Origin: CAZWBR01 sp964632305
GTDB lineage: Bacteria > Bacteroidota > Bacteroidia > Bacteroidales > Prolixibacteraceae
Length of the DNA: 64,000 bases
Direction of reading: 5' to 3'
NCBI GenBank assembly: GCA_964632305.1
Contig: CAZWBR010000015.1
Location: 13,883 to 77,882 of the forward strand
The notes beneath the pieces were generated by a model. It had not been told where the DNA came from and made no database searches. It saw nothing but the letters and a program-made list of their open reading frames with translations. Below are positions 1 through 8,800 of this stretch, one piece after another. Each line of letters opens with the position of its first letter. Position 1 is the first letter of the stretch. The translations under genes were made by a program, and so were the position numbers.

Positions 1-124
1 CTTGTACGCCGTAGCCAATAACAGCGATTACTTCGTTTTTCATTACTTCCCTTGCTTTATCCAAAGGGAACTCTTCACGTGTCACCACGTTTTCTTCAAC
101 TCCACCAAAATTGATTTTTGCCAT
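1..124 (-). CDS. ilvC: Ketol-acid reductoisomerase, N-terminal fragment cut by window edge
   Basis: Only the first 41 codons are in the window; the gene continues beyond position 1. The reading frame begins MAKINFGGVEENVV and reaches the start of the Rossmann NADPH-binding motif (VIAVIGYGVQ), which matches the N-terminus of Bacteroidota IlvC. The enzyme converts acetolactate and acetohydroxybutyrate to the dihydroxy acids of valine and isoleucine synthesis in the cytoplasm. It lies 45 nt downstream of ilvN on the same strand and completes the ilvDBNC order. The assignment is from direct translation of the window edge. Confidence 0.9.
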   Translation of the reverse strand, partial: MAKINFGGVEENVVTREEFPLDKAREVMKNEVIAVIGYGVQ

Positions 125-169
125 TTTATGAATTTTATATGGTTAAGATATTTAATTGATATACAATGA

Positions 170-727
170 TTAATTATTTTCTTTTTGTTCGAGTTTAGCA
201 AAGAGGGCATCTCTTTCGCGAAGAAACTCAGAAAGTTTCTCAATTGGAGATCGCGTGATGGCGATGGTTCCGGAGCGGATAAACTGCATTACCCCGAACT
301 CGTTCAGGACGTCGAAGAGTTGCTGAGTCTCTTCCCTGTGGCCTGTTTTCTCGATGACCGTATATTCATGGGTAATCTCGAGAATGCGGGCATTGTAGCT
401 GCTGACAATTTTCTCAAACTGATTACTGTCCATCAAGGCATTAGTCGGGACTTTGTAGAGTGCAACTTCCTGAGTAATCATTTCTTCATTGGTATGATAG
501 AATGCTTTCAGTACCTCGATCTGTTTTTCGATTTGCCGGACAATATTTTCGACCTTTTCTTTTGTTTCGTGAACGACAATGGTGAATTTAGAAATTCCTT
601 TAATAGCCGATTGAGAAACAGTAAGGCTTTCGATGTTCACTTTTCTGCGGGTGAATATGATGGTGATGCGGTTCAGCAATCCTATATGGTTTTCACTGAA
701 GGCTGTAATGATGTATTCCTTTTTCAT
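170..727 (-). CDS. ilvN: Acetolactate synthase, small (regulatory) subunit
   Basis: A 185-residue protein with an ACT domain at about residues 4-75 (YIITAFSENHIGLLNRITII, then NIESLTV), followed by the usual C-terminal ALS regulatory domain. ACT domains of this family bind valine and give feedback inhibition of the catalytic subunit. The gene is 22 nt downstream of ilvB and 45 nt upstream of ilvC, so it is surely co-transcribed. Length and domain order fit IlvN/IlvH proteins; the small subunit is unlikely to act alone. Residues that contact valine were not checked against a structure. Confidence 0.95.
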   Translation of the reverse strand: MKKEYIITAFSENHIGLLNRITIIFTRRKVNIESLTVSQSAIKGISKFTIVVHETKEKVENIVRQIEKQIEVLKAFYHTNEEMITQEVALYKVPTNALMDSNQFEKIVSSYNARILEITHEYTVIEKTGHREETQQLFDVLNEFGVMQFIRSGTIAITRSPIEKLSEFLRERDALFAKLEQKENN

Positions 728-749
728 CGTAAAAATTTTTTCAGGAAGA

Positions 750-2495
750 TTATTTTAATTCATCAGCGCTAAGCATGACATTTGAAACCGATTCACCAGC
801 CGGTACCATCGGGAAGATGTTGTCTTCTTTCTCGATTTTTACTTCCAGAAAAAAGGGTCCTTTTTCTGCAAACATCAGGTTTAATGCCCGATTTAGGTCA
901 TCCCGGTTACTAACGCAGGCTCCGGGGATGTTGTAAGCATCGGCTAACTTAACAAAATCAGGGCTTAAAATTTCGGTGAACGAATAGCGTTTTTCAAAAA
1001 AGAGCTCCTGCCATTGACGAACCATTCCAAGGAAATCATTATTTAAAACAATTATCTTGACCGGAAGTTTTTCCTGAGCGATAGTTCCCAATTCCTGGAT
1101 GGTCATCTGGATTCCGCCGTCGCCACAGAAGACGACCACTTCGCGGTCGGGAGCGCCAAATTTAGCGCCGATAGCGGCTGGTAATCCAAATCCCATCGTA
1201 CCGAGACCTCCTGAAGTTACGTAGCTCCGGGTATGGTTAAACATCGAATAGCGTGCTGCAGCCATTTGATTTTGACCAACATCGGTAACCACAACGGCAT
1301 TATTATTAGTCAATTCAGAAACTTTCCGGACCACTTCGCCCATTGTCAATCCCGGTTTCGCGGGGGTCAGGTCGCTATTGATCACCTTTTCGACCTCGAT
1401 GCGATGGGCCTTGTGAAATTCGTCAATCCATTGAGGATGTTTATTTTTATTGACCAGACGGGAGAGGAGCCTCAAGGAATGACGGGCATCGCCCAGAAGA
1501 GCGACATCGGTTTTAATATTTTTATCGATTTCAGCCGGGTCAATTTCGATGTGGATAACCTTGGCTTGTTTGGCATAAGTGGAAATTTTTCCGGTCACCC
1601 GATCGTCGAACCGCATTCCGACTGCGATCAGAACATCACACTCATTGGTTTTGATGTTGGGGCCGTAATTGCCATGCATTCCCAACATTCCCATGTTCAG
1701 CGGATGGTCGGTAGGGATGGCTGAAAGCCCTAATAGAGTGCCTGCCGCGGGGATGTCCGTCTTTTCGATGAAGCTCTGTAATTCTTTTTCTGCCCCGGCA
1801 AGGATGACTCCTTGACCGTAGAGGAGAAAAGGTTTTTTTGCCTCATTGATCAGGTCTGCCGCTTTTTTCAGTAACTCTTTATCGATGGGGGATTCAGGAA
1901 CGTATGAACGTATTTTATGACATTTCCTGTAGGAATAGTTTAATTTACCAAACTGGGCATCTTTAGTCAGGTCGAGAAGGACCGGACCAGGACGACCGCT
2001 TTTAGCGATATAGAATGCTTTAGCCAAAGCCAACGGAATTTCTTCGGCGTGGGTAATCTGGTAATTCCATTTGGTCACCGGCATTGAAATACCAACAACA
2101 TCAGATTCCTGAAAGGCATCGGTGCCTAATAAAGGGGATACGACCTGACCTGTGATACAAACCAGTGGGGTGGAGTCGATCATCGCGTCGGCGATACCAG
2201 TGATCAGATTGGTAGCTCCGGGGCCGGAGGTAGCAATGCAAACCCCCACTTTACCGGAGACGCGAGCATAACCCTGAGCTGCATGGACGGCACCCTGTTC
2301 GTGACGGGTTAATACATGTTTTAGTATGTTTCTAAAGTCATATAATGCATCGTATACCGGCATGATCGCACCGCCGGGGTAGCCGAAAATTGTATCGACT
2401 CCCTCTTCAATGAGCGATCTGATCAAGGCTTCTGAACCGGTGATCTCGATCCCTTTCTGCTCTGAATCTTTTGTTTTACTTGGTTTCGCATTCAT
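750..2495 (-). CDS. ilvB: Acetolactate synthase, large catalytic subunit (ThDP enzyme)
   Basis: A 581-residue thiamine-diphosphate enzyme that condenses two pyruvates to acetolactate, or pyruvate with 2-oxobutyrate. The N-terminal pyrimidine-binding domain carries the invariant glutamate in LTRHEQGAVHAAQGYAR (Glu66); the C-terminal half has the GDG...NN ThDP motif (FCGDGGIQMTIQEL followed by VLNNDFLGMVRQWQ). The extra N-terminal 18 residues are low in complexity and may be dispensable. It sits 20 nt downstream of ilvD and 22 nt upstream of ilvN. Length is typical of anabolic, FAD-containing AHAS large subunits rather than of catabolic AlsS. Confidence 0.96.
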   Translation of the reverse strand: MNAKPSKTKDSEQKGIEITGSEALIRSLIEEGVDTIFGYPGGAIMPVYDALYDFRNILKHVLTRHEQGAVHAAQGYARVSGKVGVCIATSGPGATNLITGIADAMIDSTPLVCITGQVVSPLLGTDAFQESDVVGISMPVTKWNYQITHAEEIPLALAKAFYIAKSGRPGPVLLDLTKDAQFGKLNYSYRKCHKIRSYVPESPIDKELLKKAADLINEAKKPFLLYGQGVILAGAEKELQSFIEKTDIPAAGTLLGLSAIPTDHPLNMGMLGMHGNYGPNIKTNECDVLIAVGMRFDDRVTGKISTYAKQAKVIHIEIDPAEIDKNIKTDVALLGDARHSLRLLSRLVNKNKHPQWIDEFHKAHRIEVEKVINSDLTPAKPGLTMGEVVRKVSELTNNNAVVVTDVGQNQMAAARYSMFNHTRSYVTSGGLGTMGFGLPAAIGAKFGAPDREVVVFCGDGGIQMTIQELGTIAQEKLPVKIIVLNNDFLGMVRQWQELFFEKRYSFTEILSPDFVKLADAYNIPGACVSNRDDLNRALNLMFAEKGPFFLEVKIEKEDNIFPMVPAGESVSNVMLSADELK

Positions 2496-2515
2496 AGTGA
2501 CATGAATTTATCTGT

Positions 2516-4348
2516 TTATTCAATAATTCTAACTGCACCCTGATCGGCAGATGAAACAAGACTGGCGTAAGCTTTAAGCGCTTTGCTGATGTTTCTGTTG
2601 CGGGATAAGGGTTTATAGGCTGATTTGCCACGTTCAGCCTGTTGTTTACGGCGCTGTTCCAATTCGTCTTCCGTGACAAGCAATTCAATTCTTCTTGCCG
2701 GGATATCGATTTCTATTAAGTCGTCATCCTGCACAAGGGCTAAGGTCCCGCCACCTGCCGCTTCGGGAGAGACATGGCCGATGGACAACCCGGAAGTACC
2801 CCCGGAGAATCGTCCATCGGTAAGCAATGCACAGGATTTGTCGAGTTTCCTCGATTTCAGGTAGGAGGTAGGGTAGAGCATTTCCTGCATTCCCGGTCCG
2901 CCTTTGGGCCCCTCATATCTGATGATGACGACATCGCCTGGTTTAATTTTCCCGTCAAGAATTCCATCACAAGCATCCTCCTGCGATTCAAACACCCGGG
3001 CTGTTCCTTTGAATTGGAATACTGACGGGTCGACCCCGGCAGTTTTTACGATACATCCCTTCGATGCCAGGTTGCCAAAAAGAACGGCTAATCCGCCATC
3101 TTTCGTGTAGGCATGTTCGACATCGCGGATGCAACCTTTCTGACGGTCGTCATCCAGGCCCCTGTAATAGGACTCCTGAGAGCCCATTGTGAGGTTTCTG
3201 CCAATGTTCCCGGGAGCAGAAGCGTATAATTTTTTAGCCTCGTCGGTTGAGGTTGTGCGTTTAATATCCCATTTGGCAATAGCCTCGCCCAGGTTGTTTT
3301 CGTCGACACGGAAAGTGGTAGTGTCGAGCAATCCTTTCTTTTCCAGTTCCCCTAATATTCCGAGTATTCCTCCGGCATGGTTGACCTCCTGAATATGATA
3401 ATGAGAGTTGGGTGCTACTTTACAAATGCAGGGCACTTTTCTTGACAGGTTGTCAATGTCTCTCATCGTGAAGTCTACTCCGGCTTCGTGGGCAACGGCC
3501 AATAAATGTAATACGGTATTGGAGGAGCCTCCCATGGCGATATCGAGCGTCATGGCATTGTTGAAGGCGGCACGGCTGGCTATTGAGCGGGGTAATACCT
3601 TGTCGTTGCCATTTTGATAATAGTCGTAAGTGATTTCCACAATACGTTTAGCCGCTTTCTCAAATAATTTTCTGCGGTTGAGGTGAGTCGCCACAATTGT
3701 TCCATTGCCCGGGAGTGAGAGGCCAAGCGCTTCGGTGAGGCAGTTCATCGAGTTGGCGGTAAACATGCCGGAGCAGGAACCGCAGGTCGGACAGGCTTTT
3801 TGTTCAACCTCGGCAAGTAAATCATCATCCACATTATTATCGGCACCCATAACCATTGCATCAATCAGATCGTATTGTTTACCTCTGATTTCACCAGCCT
3901 CCATAGGTCCGCCGGAGACAAAGATGGTTGGGATATTGAGTCGCATTGAGGCCATCAACATTCCCGGAGTGATCTTGTCGCAATTGGAGATACAGATCAT
4001 TGCATCTGCTTTATGGGCGTTAACCATATATTCGACGCTATCGGCAATCAGGTCGCGGGAGGGGAGGGAATAGAGCATCCCGTCATGGCCCATAGCGATT
4101 CCATCGTCGATAGCTATGGTGTCGAATTCGGCTGCGAAACAACCTTCCTGTTCAATCAGCTGTTTGACGTATTGTCCTATTTCGTGAAGGTGTACGTGAC
4201 CGGGAACGAATTGAGTAAATGAATTGACAACCGCGATAACCGGTTTGCCAAAATGACTTTCTTTCATTCCGTTTGCCCGCCATAAGCTTCTGGCACCTGA
4301 CATCCTGCGACCTTGCGTAGTGGTGTTACTCCTTAAATTGTTCTTCAT
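2516..4348 (-). CDS. ilvD: Dihydroxy-acid dehydratase
   Basis: A 610-residue protein of the IlvD/Edd family, which dehydrates the dihydroxy acids of valine and isoleucine synthesis to 2-oxo acids. Iron-sulfur cysteines are visible in CISNCDKITPGM (Cys123) and ACPTCGSCSGMFTANSMNC (residues 185-203), and the C-terminal serine region GRFSGGTSGLSIGHVSPEAA is intact. It is the first structural gene of the operon; its ATG lies only 14 nt beyond the T-run of an intrinsic terminator, so its transcription must depend on read-through of the attenuator upstream. Edd (phosphogluconate dehydratase) is ruled out by the ilv context. Confidence 0.96.
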   Translation of the reverse strand: MKNNLRSNTTTQGRRMSGARSLWRANGMKESHFGKPVIAVVNSFTQFVPGHVHLHEIGQYVKQLIEQEGCFAAEFDTIAIDDGIAMGHDGMLYSLPSRDLIADSVEYMVNAHKADAMICISNCDKITPGMLMASMRLNIPTIFVSGGPMEAGEIRGKQYDLIDAMVMGADNNVDDDLLAEVEQKACPTCGSCSGMFTANSMNCLTEALGLSLPGNGTIVATHLNRRKLFEKAAKRIVEITYDYYQNGNDKVLPRSIASRAAFNNAMTLDIAMGGSSNTVLHLLAVAHEAGVDFTMRDIDNLSRKVPCICKVAPNSHYHIQEVNHAGGILGILGELEKKGLLDTTTFRVDENNLGEAIAKWDIKRTTSTDEAKKLYASAPGNIGRNLTMGSQESYYRGLDDDRQKGCIRDVEHAYTKDGGLAVLFGNLASKGCIVKTAGVDPSVFQFKGTARVFESQEDACDGILDGKIKPGDVVIIRYEGPKGGPGMQEMLYPTSYLKSRKLDKSCALLTDGRFSGGTSGLSIGHVSPEAAGGGTLALVQDDDLIEIDIPARRIELLVTEDELEQRRKQQAERGKSAYKPLSRNRNISKALKAYASLVSSADQGAVRIIE

Positions 4349-4362
4349 AAGATTATAACTTT

Positions 4363-4396
4363 AAAAAAAAGCCTTTCTCAATTTTGTGAGAAAGGC
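4363..4396 (-). terminator. Attenuator terminator in front of ilvD
   Basis: On the minus strand a perfect 10-bp stem (GCCTTTCTCA with TGAGAAAGGC, loop of 6) is followed directly by eight T residues. It stands between the leader-peptide stop codon and the ilvD start, the classical place of an attenuation terminator. No complete antiterminator was modelled by hand. Confidence 0.85.
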
Positions 4397-4433
4397 TCCT
4401 AATATTTTGAATTTATACAATATTCAACCTTCC

Positions 4434-4499
4434 TCACCCAGCATAGACGAGAATTAGAATCACCACGAGGACTAGGTTGTTAATAATTGTATTAATCAT
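4434..4499 (-). CDS. ilv operon leader peptide (attenuation sensor)
   Basis: A 22-codon frame (ATG at 4497-4499, TGA at 4434-4436) encodes 21 residues starting MINTIINN and ending VYAG. In between is a run made almost only of Leu, Val and Ile; the whole peptide has five Ile, four Leu and four or five Val. It is followed by an intrinsic terminator and then by ilvD. This is the layout of ribosome-stalling attenuators such as enterobacterial ilvL: when charged branched-chain tRNAs are scarce the ribosome stalls and the terminator is expected not to form. Function is inferred from composition and position. Confidence 0.85.
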   Translation of the reverse strand: MINTIINNLVLVVILILVYAG

Positions 4500-4532
4500 A
4501 GCTTCAATCCTGAAAAAATCTTTTTGTTATAA

Positions 4533-4575
4533 CGCTCTTCAAAGTTAAATGTTTCATCTCATATTTGGAAGAGCG
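4533..4575 (-). promoter_or_regulatory. 8-bp inverted repeat in the ilv 5' untranslated leader
   Basis: Positions 4533-4540 (cgctcttc) and 4568-4575 (gaagagcg) are perfect complements separated by 27 nt, between the proposed promoter and the leader peptide. It could be an extra RNA hairpin or an operator. Nothing else identifies its role. Confidence 0.35.
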
Positions 4576-4592
4576 CATTTAAGATTTCGGGG

Positions 4593-4622
4593 CAAAAGTA
4601 CAAATAAAACATTTACCGCAAA
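4593..4622 (-). promoter_or_regulatory. Bacteroidota-type promoter of the ilv operon
   Basis: On the minus strand TTTG is followed after 18 nt by TACTTTTG, matching the Bacteroidota -33/-7 consensus (TTTG and TAnnTTTG). Transcription would start near 4588, giving a leader of about 90 nt before the leader peptide. Confidence 0.6.
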
Positions 4623-4735
4623 ATAAAACTGTAAGTAATTTCAATGAAAATGTATAAAAAATAAAGAATGAGTCTCCTTTAGGTATGAAGTTGTGAAATT
4701 TTGAATTTATAAACCTAAAGTTTAAAATTTTAAGA

Positions 4736-6196
4736 TTAGGGTTTCGCGTCGGAAGATGGCAGCAGGGACTGATGAAAAAGTTTTGTCAGTACTGCTTCAA
4801 TAATCGTGTTGATATTTCCATTGGAGGAATTAAAGTTATTGATTATTAGAGCGAAAATAACAGTCTTGCCTTTGTCGGTATTCATGAACCCGGCAATGCT
4901 TCTAACCCTTTCCATCGAGCCGGTTTTTGCCCTGACATTATTTTCAAGGGTTGAGCCCTTGAACAAATATTTCAACGTCCCCTCACTCCCGGCCAAAGGC
5001 AGAGAGTTTAGAAATGCTTCACGATTCTGGCTGTCATAGATATATTTAAGGGTTTCGACAATTGTTCTGGCCGTTGTTGCCCCGGATCGGGAGAGCCCGC
5101 TTCCATCTTTAGGGAAGAATCCTTCACTGAAGATACCGTGCTTATTGATGAATTCATTAACCGATTGTATTCCCGATTCAAGTGTTGGAGTGTTATTGGA
5201 TTTTCTCCCTAATTCCAGCAAAAGATGCTCGGCGATCAAATTGATGCTTTCCTTATTAAGCGGGACAATAATTTCGCTTAGCGGAGGGGATTTTTTAATT
5301 GCGATAATGGTTATTGCCGGATCTGAAGACTGAGTGACTCCTTTAATTATGTCGCCGGTTAAAATGATTTTCTGAGAGGATAAGCTTTCTATTAATTTCC
5401 GGGCCGCAGCAACAGGAGGGTCAGGCATGGCTGCCTTTACTGTAAAATTACTCCGGCCTTTGGGGATTGTACCATCTATCAATTGTTGCAGGGACCCTGG
5501 TGCCCCGTAAACTATAGCCAGATCGGATTGGATATCCGAGGAAAGAACGGAATTGATCAGGGTCAGATTCTTAATCTCCGGTTCAATGTACTGGATAGTT
5601 ACAGGTTGGTTGACTTCATTGGGTGATTGAAAATGGATCTTATAAAGGTTGTCCGCAAAAGAGAGGGCAGAGGGTGCGGCACCATAGTAATTCCCAATAT
5701 CTTCCCAAATCCAGCCGCCCGGGGTGGTATTTTGGTTCAATGCTGAAAGATCAAGGATCAGATTACCTTCAATTTTGTTAATATTTAATGATTTAATCTC
5801 GTTCCCCCAGTCTGTAAAGGTGTTTTGATAGTGTTTGCCGGAATGTGATGAATAAAAAACGGGGTCGCAACCTCCTTTCAGGATCAGATCTCCCTTAAGA
5901 GTTTTATTTTGCTGATTGATAGAACCAGTATAGCTTAACGTTGTTTCAAAGCAGTAATCGGGACCTAAGAGCTCCAGTGCCGCCGAGGTGGTGATTAATT
6001 TCTGGATGGAGGCTGGGGTAAGACTCTTCTGTGCAGATTGGCATAAAACTTTACCGGATTCTGCCTCGATGGCATAAACCGAAAAACCGGAATAGTTGGG
6101 TAACCTCTGTTCAAGTATTGAGACGATCGGATCCTTGGACCTTGCAACAAGTTGACTTAGGGATAAAAGCAAAAGCAGTAGTGAGGTTTTTATCAT
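4736..6196 (-). CDS. dacB: D-alanyl-D-alanine carboxypeptidase/endopeptidase, PBP4 family
   Basis: A 486-residue exported serine peptidase (S13/PBP4 family) that trims or cleaves peptidoglycan stem peptides in the periplasm. A hydrophobic signal (residues 3-18) precedes the SxxK nucleophile motif SIQK (Ser63, Lys66); the KTG triad is present in AKTGSMERVRSIAGF near the C-terminus. The second motif, usually SxN inside GSGLSRxN, reads GSGLSRSG here, so the expected Asn is not in its normal place. It lies 53 nt downstream of the patatin gene on the same strand and may share its transcript. Confidence 0.9.
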   Translation of the reverse strand: MIKTSLLLLLLSLSQLVARSKDPIVSILEQRLPNYSGFSVYAIEAESGKVLCQSAQKSLTPASIQKLITTSAALELLGPDYCFETTLSYTGSINQQNKTLKGDLILKGGCDPVFYSSHSGKHYQNTFTDWGNEIKSLNINKIEGNLILDLSALNQNTTPGGWIWEDIGNYYGAAPSALSFADNLYKIHFQSPNEVNQPVTIQYIEPEIKNLTLINSVLSSDIQSDLAIVYGAPGSLQQLIDGTIPKGRSNFTVKAAMPDPPVAAARKLIESLSSQKIILTGDIIKGVTQSSDPAITIIAIKKSPPLSEIIVPLNKESINLIAEHLLLELGRKSNNTPTLESGIQSVNEFINKHGIFSEGFFPKDGSGLSRSGATTARTIVETLKYIYDSQNREAFLNSLPLAGSEGTLKYLFKGSTLENNVRAKTGSMERVRSIAGFMNTDKGKTVIFALIINNFNSSNGNINTIIEAVLTKLFHQSLLPSSDAKP

Positions 6197-6249
6197 CTTG
6201 ATGCTTTGAACTTATGCCGGGAATATCATGTATTGTTTATTTTTAATGA

Positions 6250-8424
6250 TCAGAACCAGTATCCTAATGAAAAGAAAGGGATAAACTGTCCGTTTCTATT
6301 GGATGTGCTGATCATAAATTCTAAAGGGCCAATCATATTGTTGTAAAGTCCTAATCGAAGACCGCTCCCGTAGACCCAACTATTGTTGGTAAAGAAATAA
6401 TTATCTTCACTATAGGTTCCGACCTGTCCGATCAGGGAGAGATATGCTTTTTTCCACATCCGGTACCTGGTTTCCAGTCCAATGACTCCGACACTTCCTG
6501 TTATTATCTGCATTCGTCTTAAACCGTAGAAGGGAACCTGAACGTTGAGATAGTCTGTCTGTTGAACCCCGCCAAGAAATGAACGGTGAAAGAATGATTC
6601 ATTTTCACCAAGGACCAGACGGGCGTTAAAAGAAGGGAGAAAAGTCAGCCGGTCGGTGACCGATTTGGTGGTCAGCAAGGAAAAATTACCAATGATGTAA
6701 GGATTGTATTCAGTATTATTGACGATAAGTTTTGCCGAGGTGCTCAAATTAATGCCTGTTGTTGGAAAATAGTTGTGATTAAGGGTGTTGTGATCGAAGC
6801 CCCCTATCAGATTATAGAATGTCTTGTTAACGATATCTTCTGTTGAAAAATCTCCGATTACTGATCCCAGACTGAAGCGTTCGATCGACGCACCCAGGGT
6901 TAATCGGGAGGAATTTGACGTAAATGACTGGGTGGAGAGCTGTACGCTGTTTAGTTTTATATTGACTTCAGCGCTTTTGGATTTTCCATCATAACGGTAG
7001 AAGCGGTCCTGAGCAAACATGGCCCCTATAAAAATGCCGGGTTTCCATCCCCGGTCAAGAGAATAACGGGCAGCAAACATGGGTAAACTGGAAAGCTTGG
7101 CATCAAAAGAGAACCTTGATCCGTAGAAATTGTGGTTTCTTAGCGTGGCGTTAAGCAATACGGCCGCTTTAAGGTCGGAATCATAATGGAGACCTGCATT
7201 AAGCCGGTTATTTGAACGCTCTTTAACATTTAGCTGAAGAGTCTTCCTTTCATCCCCGATGATTCTGTAATTGACATATTCATAATTGCCTGTGGCATAT
7301 AGCCGGGCGATGCTCTGTCTGATCTGTCCAATGGTAACATATTCGCCTCTTTCAATGCCAATCTGTCCCAGGAAGAAGGTAATTGTCGATCTTTCAGTGC
7401 CATCGACTTCAATCCGGTTGATAGATAGTTTAGTATTATTATCAAATTCAGGGATGTGTTTTTGAACAGGCCTTTCAAGTTTTAGGGAGTCGTGCAGTCT
7501 TATCAGTTGAGGATAGATTCTGCGGGCAGCTTCTTCTCCACGGCGGATTAAGGAGTCGGCTGCCTCTTTTGTAAAACTGGAGGCCGAATAGCCATTCAGG
7601 TAAGGGCGTATGTAATAGTCAACTTCTTTCGAGTTTTTGTCGCTGCGCTGAATAGACATCAGACTGACGAGTTGGCTCATGATATCGGAGATACCGCTGA
7701 TACTGCTTTTGTTTTTTAGGCTGTCCATGATGTCCACCCCAATAATAATATCGGCACCCATTTCCAGGCAGCGGTCAACAGGAAAGTTATTGACGATGCC
7801 TCCGTCGACCAATAATCTTCCGTCAATTTCGCTGGCTGAAAAAGCGGCCGGAACAGCCATACTTGCCCTGATGGCCAGGGGCAAGAACCCTTTTTTAAGC
7901 ACAACTTCGTCCCCGGTGGCGATATCTGCGGCGATACAATTGAATGGGATGGGCAGTTTTGAAAAATCAGTCACGTCATGGTAGCCATAGGTCAGATAGG
8001 TTAAAAGATCCATCACGTTCTGGCCACTCAGCAGTCCGGTAGAGAGGGCGATACGCTTCGATTCGATCGGGAAACTCAGATTATATCGCGCCTGTTCCGA
8101 TTTTTCCTGTTGGGTCACATTTTCCGGGCTATACTCATTACTCAGGAGTTTTTCCCAATCCTGGCTTTTGACAATTTCCTCAAGTGCATTGGCGTCATAT
8201 CCAATGGCATACAGTCCTCCGATAATACTGCCAATACTGGTGCCTGAGATATAATCAATAGGGATTCCCGCTTCTTCCAGTACTTTCAATACCCCGACAT
8301 GGGCAAATCCTTTTGCGCCTCCACCGGACAAGACCAATCCTATTTTAGGACGGGACTCCGGTTCTGATCCAAAAGTTTGCCCAAAGGGTACCAGGAGGAT
8401 AATAAGAAGAATTAGATGTTTCAA
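6250..8424 (-). CDS. Patatin-like phospholipase with C-terminal outer-membrane barrel (PlpD-like)
   Basis: A 724-residue protein. After a signal peptide (residues 1-19) comes a patatin domain with the oxyanion loop SGGGAKGFAHVG, the nucleophile elbow GTSIG (Ser63) and the catalytic Asp in VDGGIVNNFP (Asp207). Residues of about 330-410 look like one POTRA-type repeat and the rest is rich in alternating beta strands, ending SLGYWF with a terminal Phe as in Omp85-related barrels. This arrangement is that of type Vd (PlpD) proteins, in which a lipase is carried by its own 16-stranded pore. Substrate is not predictable; membrane phospholipid is likely. Confidence 0.85.
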   Translation of the reverse strand: MKHLILLIILLVPFGQTFGSEPESRPKIGLVLSGGGAKGFAHVGVLKVLEEAGIPIDYISGTSIGSIIGGLYAIGYDANALEEIVKSQDWEKLLSNEYSPENVTQQEKSEQARYNLSFPIESKRIALSTGLLSGQNVMDLLTYLTYGYHDVTDFSKLPIPFNCIAADIATGDEVVLKKGFLPLAIRASMAVPAAFSASEIDGRLLVDGGIVNNFPVDRCLEMGADIIIGVDIMDSLKNKSSISGISDIMSQLVSLMSIQRSDKNSKEVDYYIRPYLNGYSASSFTKEAADSLIRRGEEAARRIYPQLIRLHDSLKLERPVQKHIPEFDNNTKLSINRIEVDGTERSTITFFLGQIGIERGEYVTIGQIRQSIARLYATGNYEYVNYRIIGDERKTLQLNVKERSNNRLNAGLHYDSDLKAAVLLNATLRNHNFYGSRFSFDAKLSSLPMFAARYSLDRGWKPGIFIGAMFAQDRFYRYDGKSKSAEVNIKLNSVQLSTQSFTSNSSRLTLGASIERFSLGSVIGDFSTEDIVNKTFYNLIGGFDHNTLNHNYFPTTGINLSTSAKLIVNNTEYNPYIIGNFSLLTTKSVTDRLTFLPSFNARLVLGENESFFHRSFLGGVQQTDYLNVQVPFYGLRRMQIITGSVGVIGLETRYRMWKKAYLSLIGQVGTYSEDNYFFTNNSWVYGSGLRLGLYNNMIGPLEFMISTSNRNGQFIPFFSLGYWF

Positions 8425-8800
8425 AATACTGAATAATCAAAAATTAGACCTTGAGTAAACGTTCCCGTTTGAAATTACCCATAAATATCTGAAAAACTTC
8501 TGTATTTTGAAGAATCGTGTGCTTTATATTTTCATAAACTTTAAGTTAAAAAAGTAGTTCGTGTATTTTCACATCAATGGAGTTTTCACTGCAAATTATC
8601 CTGGTATCCTTACCTGTGGGGTGCGGATCATTTCTTAGGAGGTGATTTTATTTTCATTTTTTGAGGGCAGAGTTTTTATGTGATTTCAGCATGAAAAACC
8701 CGATTTGGGATTGATACGTTTAAATTTTATGTTTTAGATAAGGGTATTTTTCAGGGTGGCTGTCTTGATGATGAAAACAGTCCTTAAAATCCTTAATACC
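8425..8800. other. Intergenic region between divergent genes
   Basis: An AT-rich region between the patatin gene (minus) and the regulatory-domain protein (plus). It must hold promoters for both, but no clean TTTG/TAnnTTTG pair is visible. GTG at 8756 and ATGs at 8768 and 8771 are in frame with the downstream gene and are possible alternative starts. No RNA gene or repeat is seen. Confidence 0.5.

Noticed and set aside
185..772. Long plus-strand open frame antisense to ilvN
   Set aside because: It is the exact antisense of a well-matched IlvN gene and has no family features.
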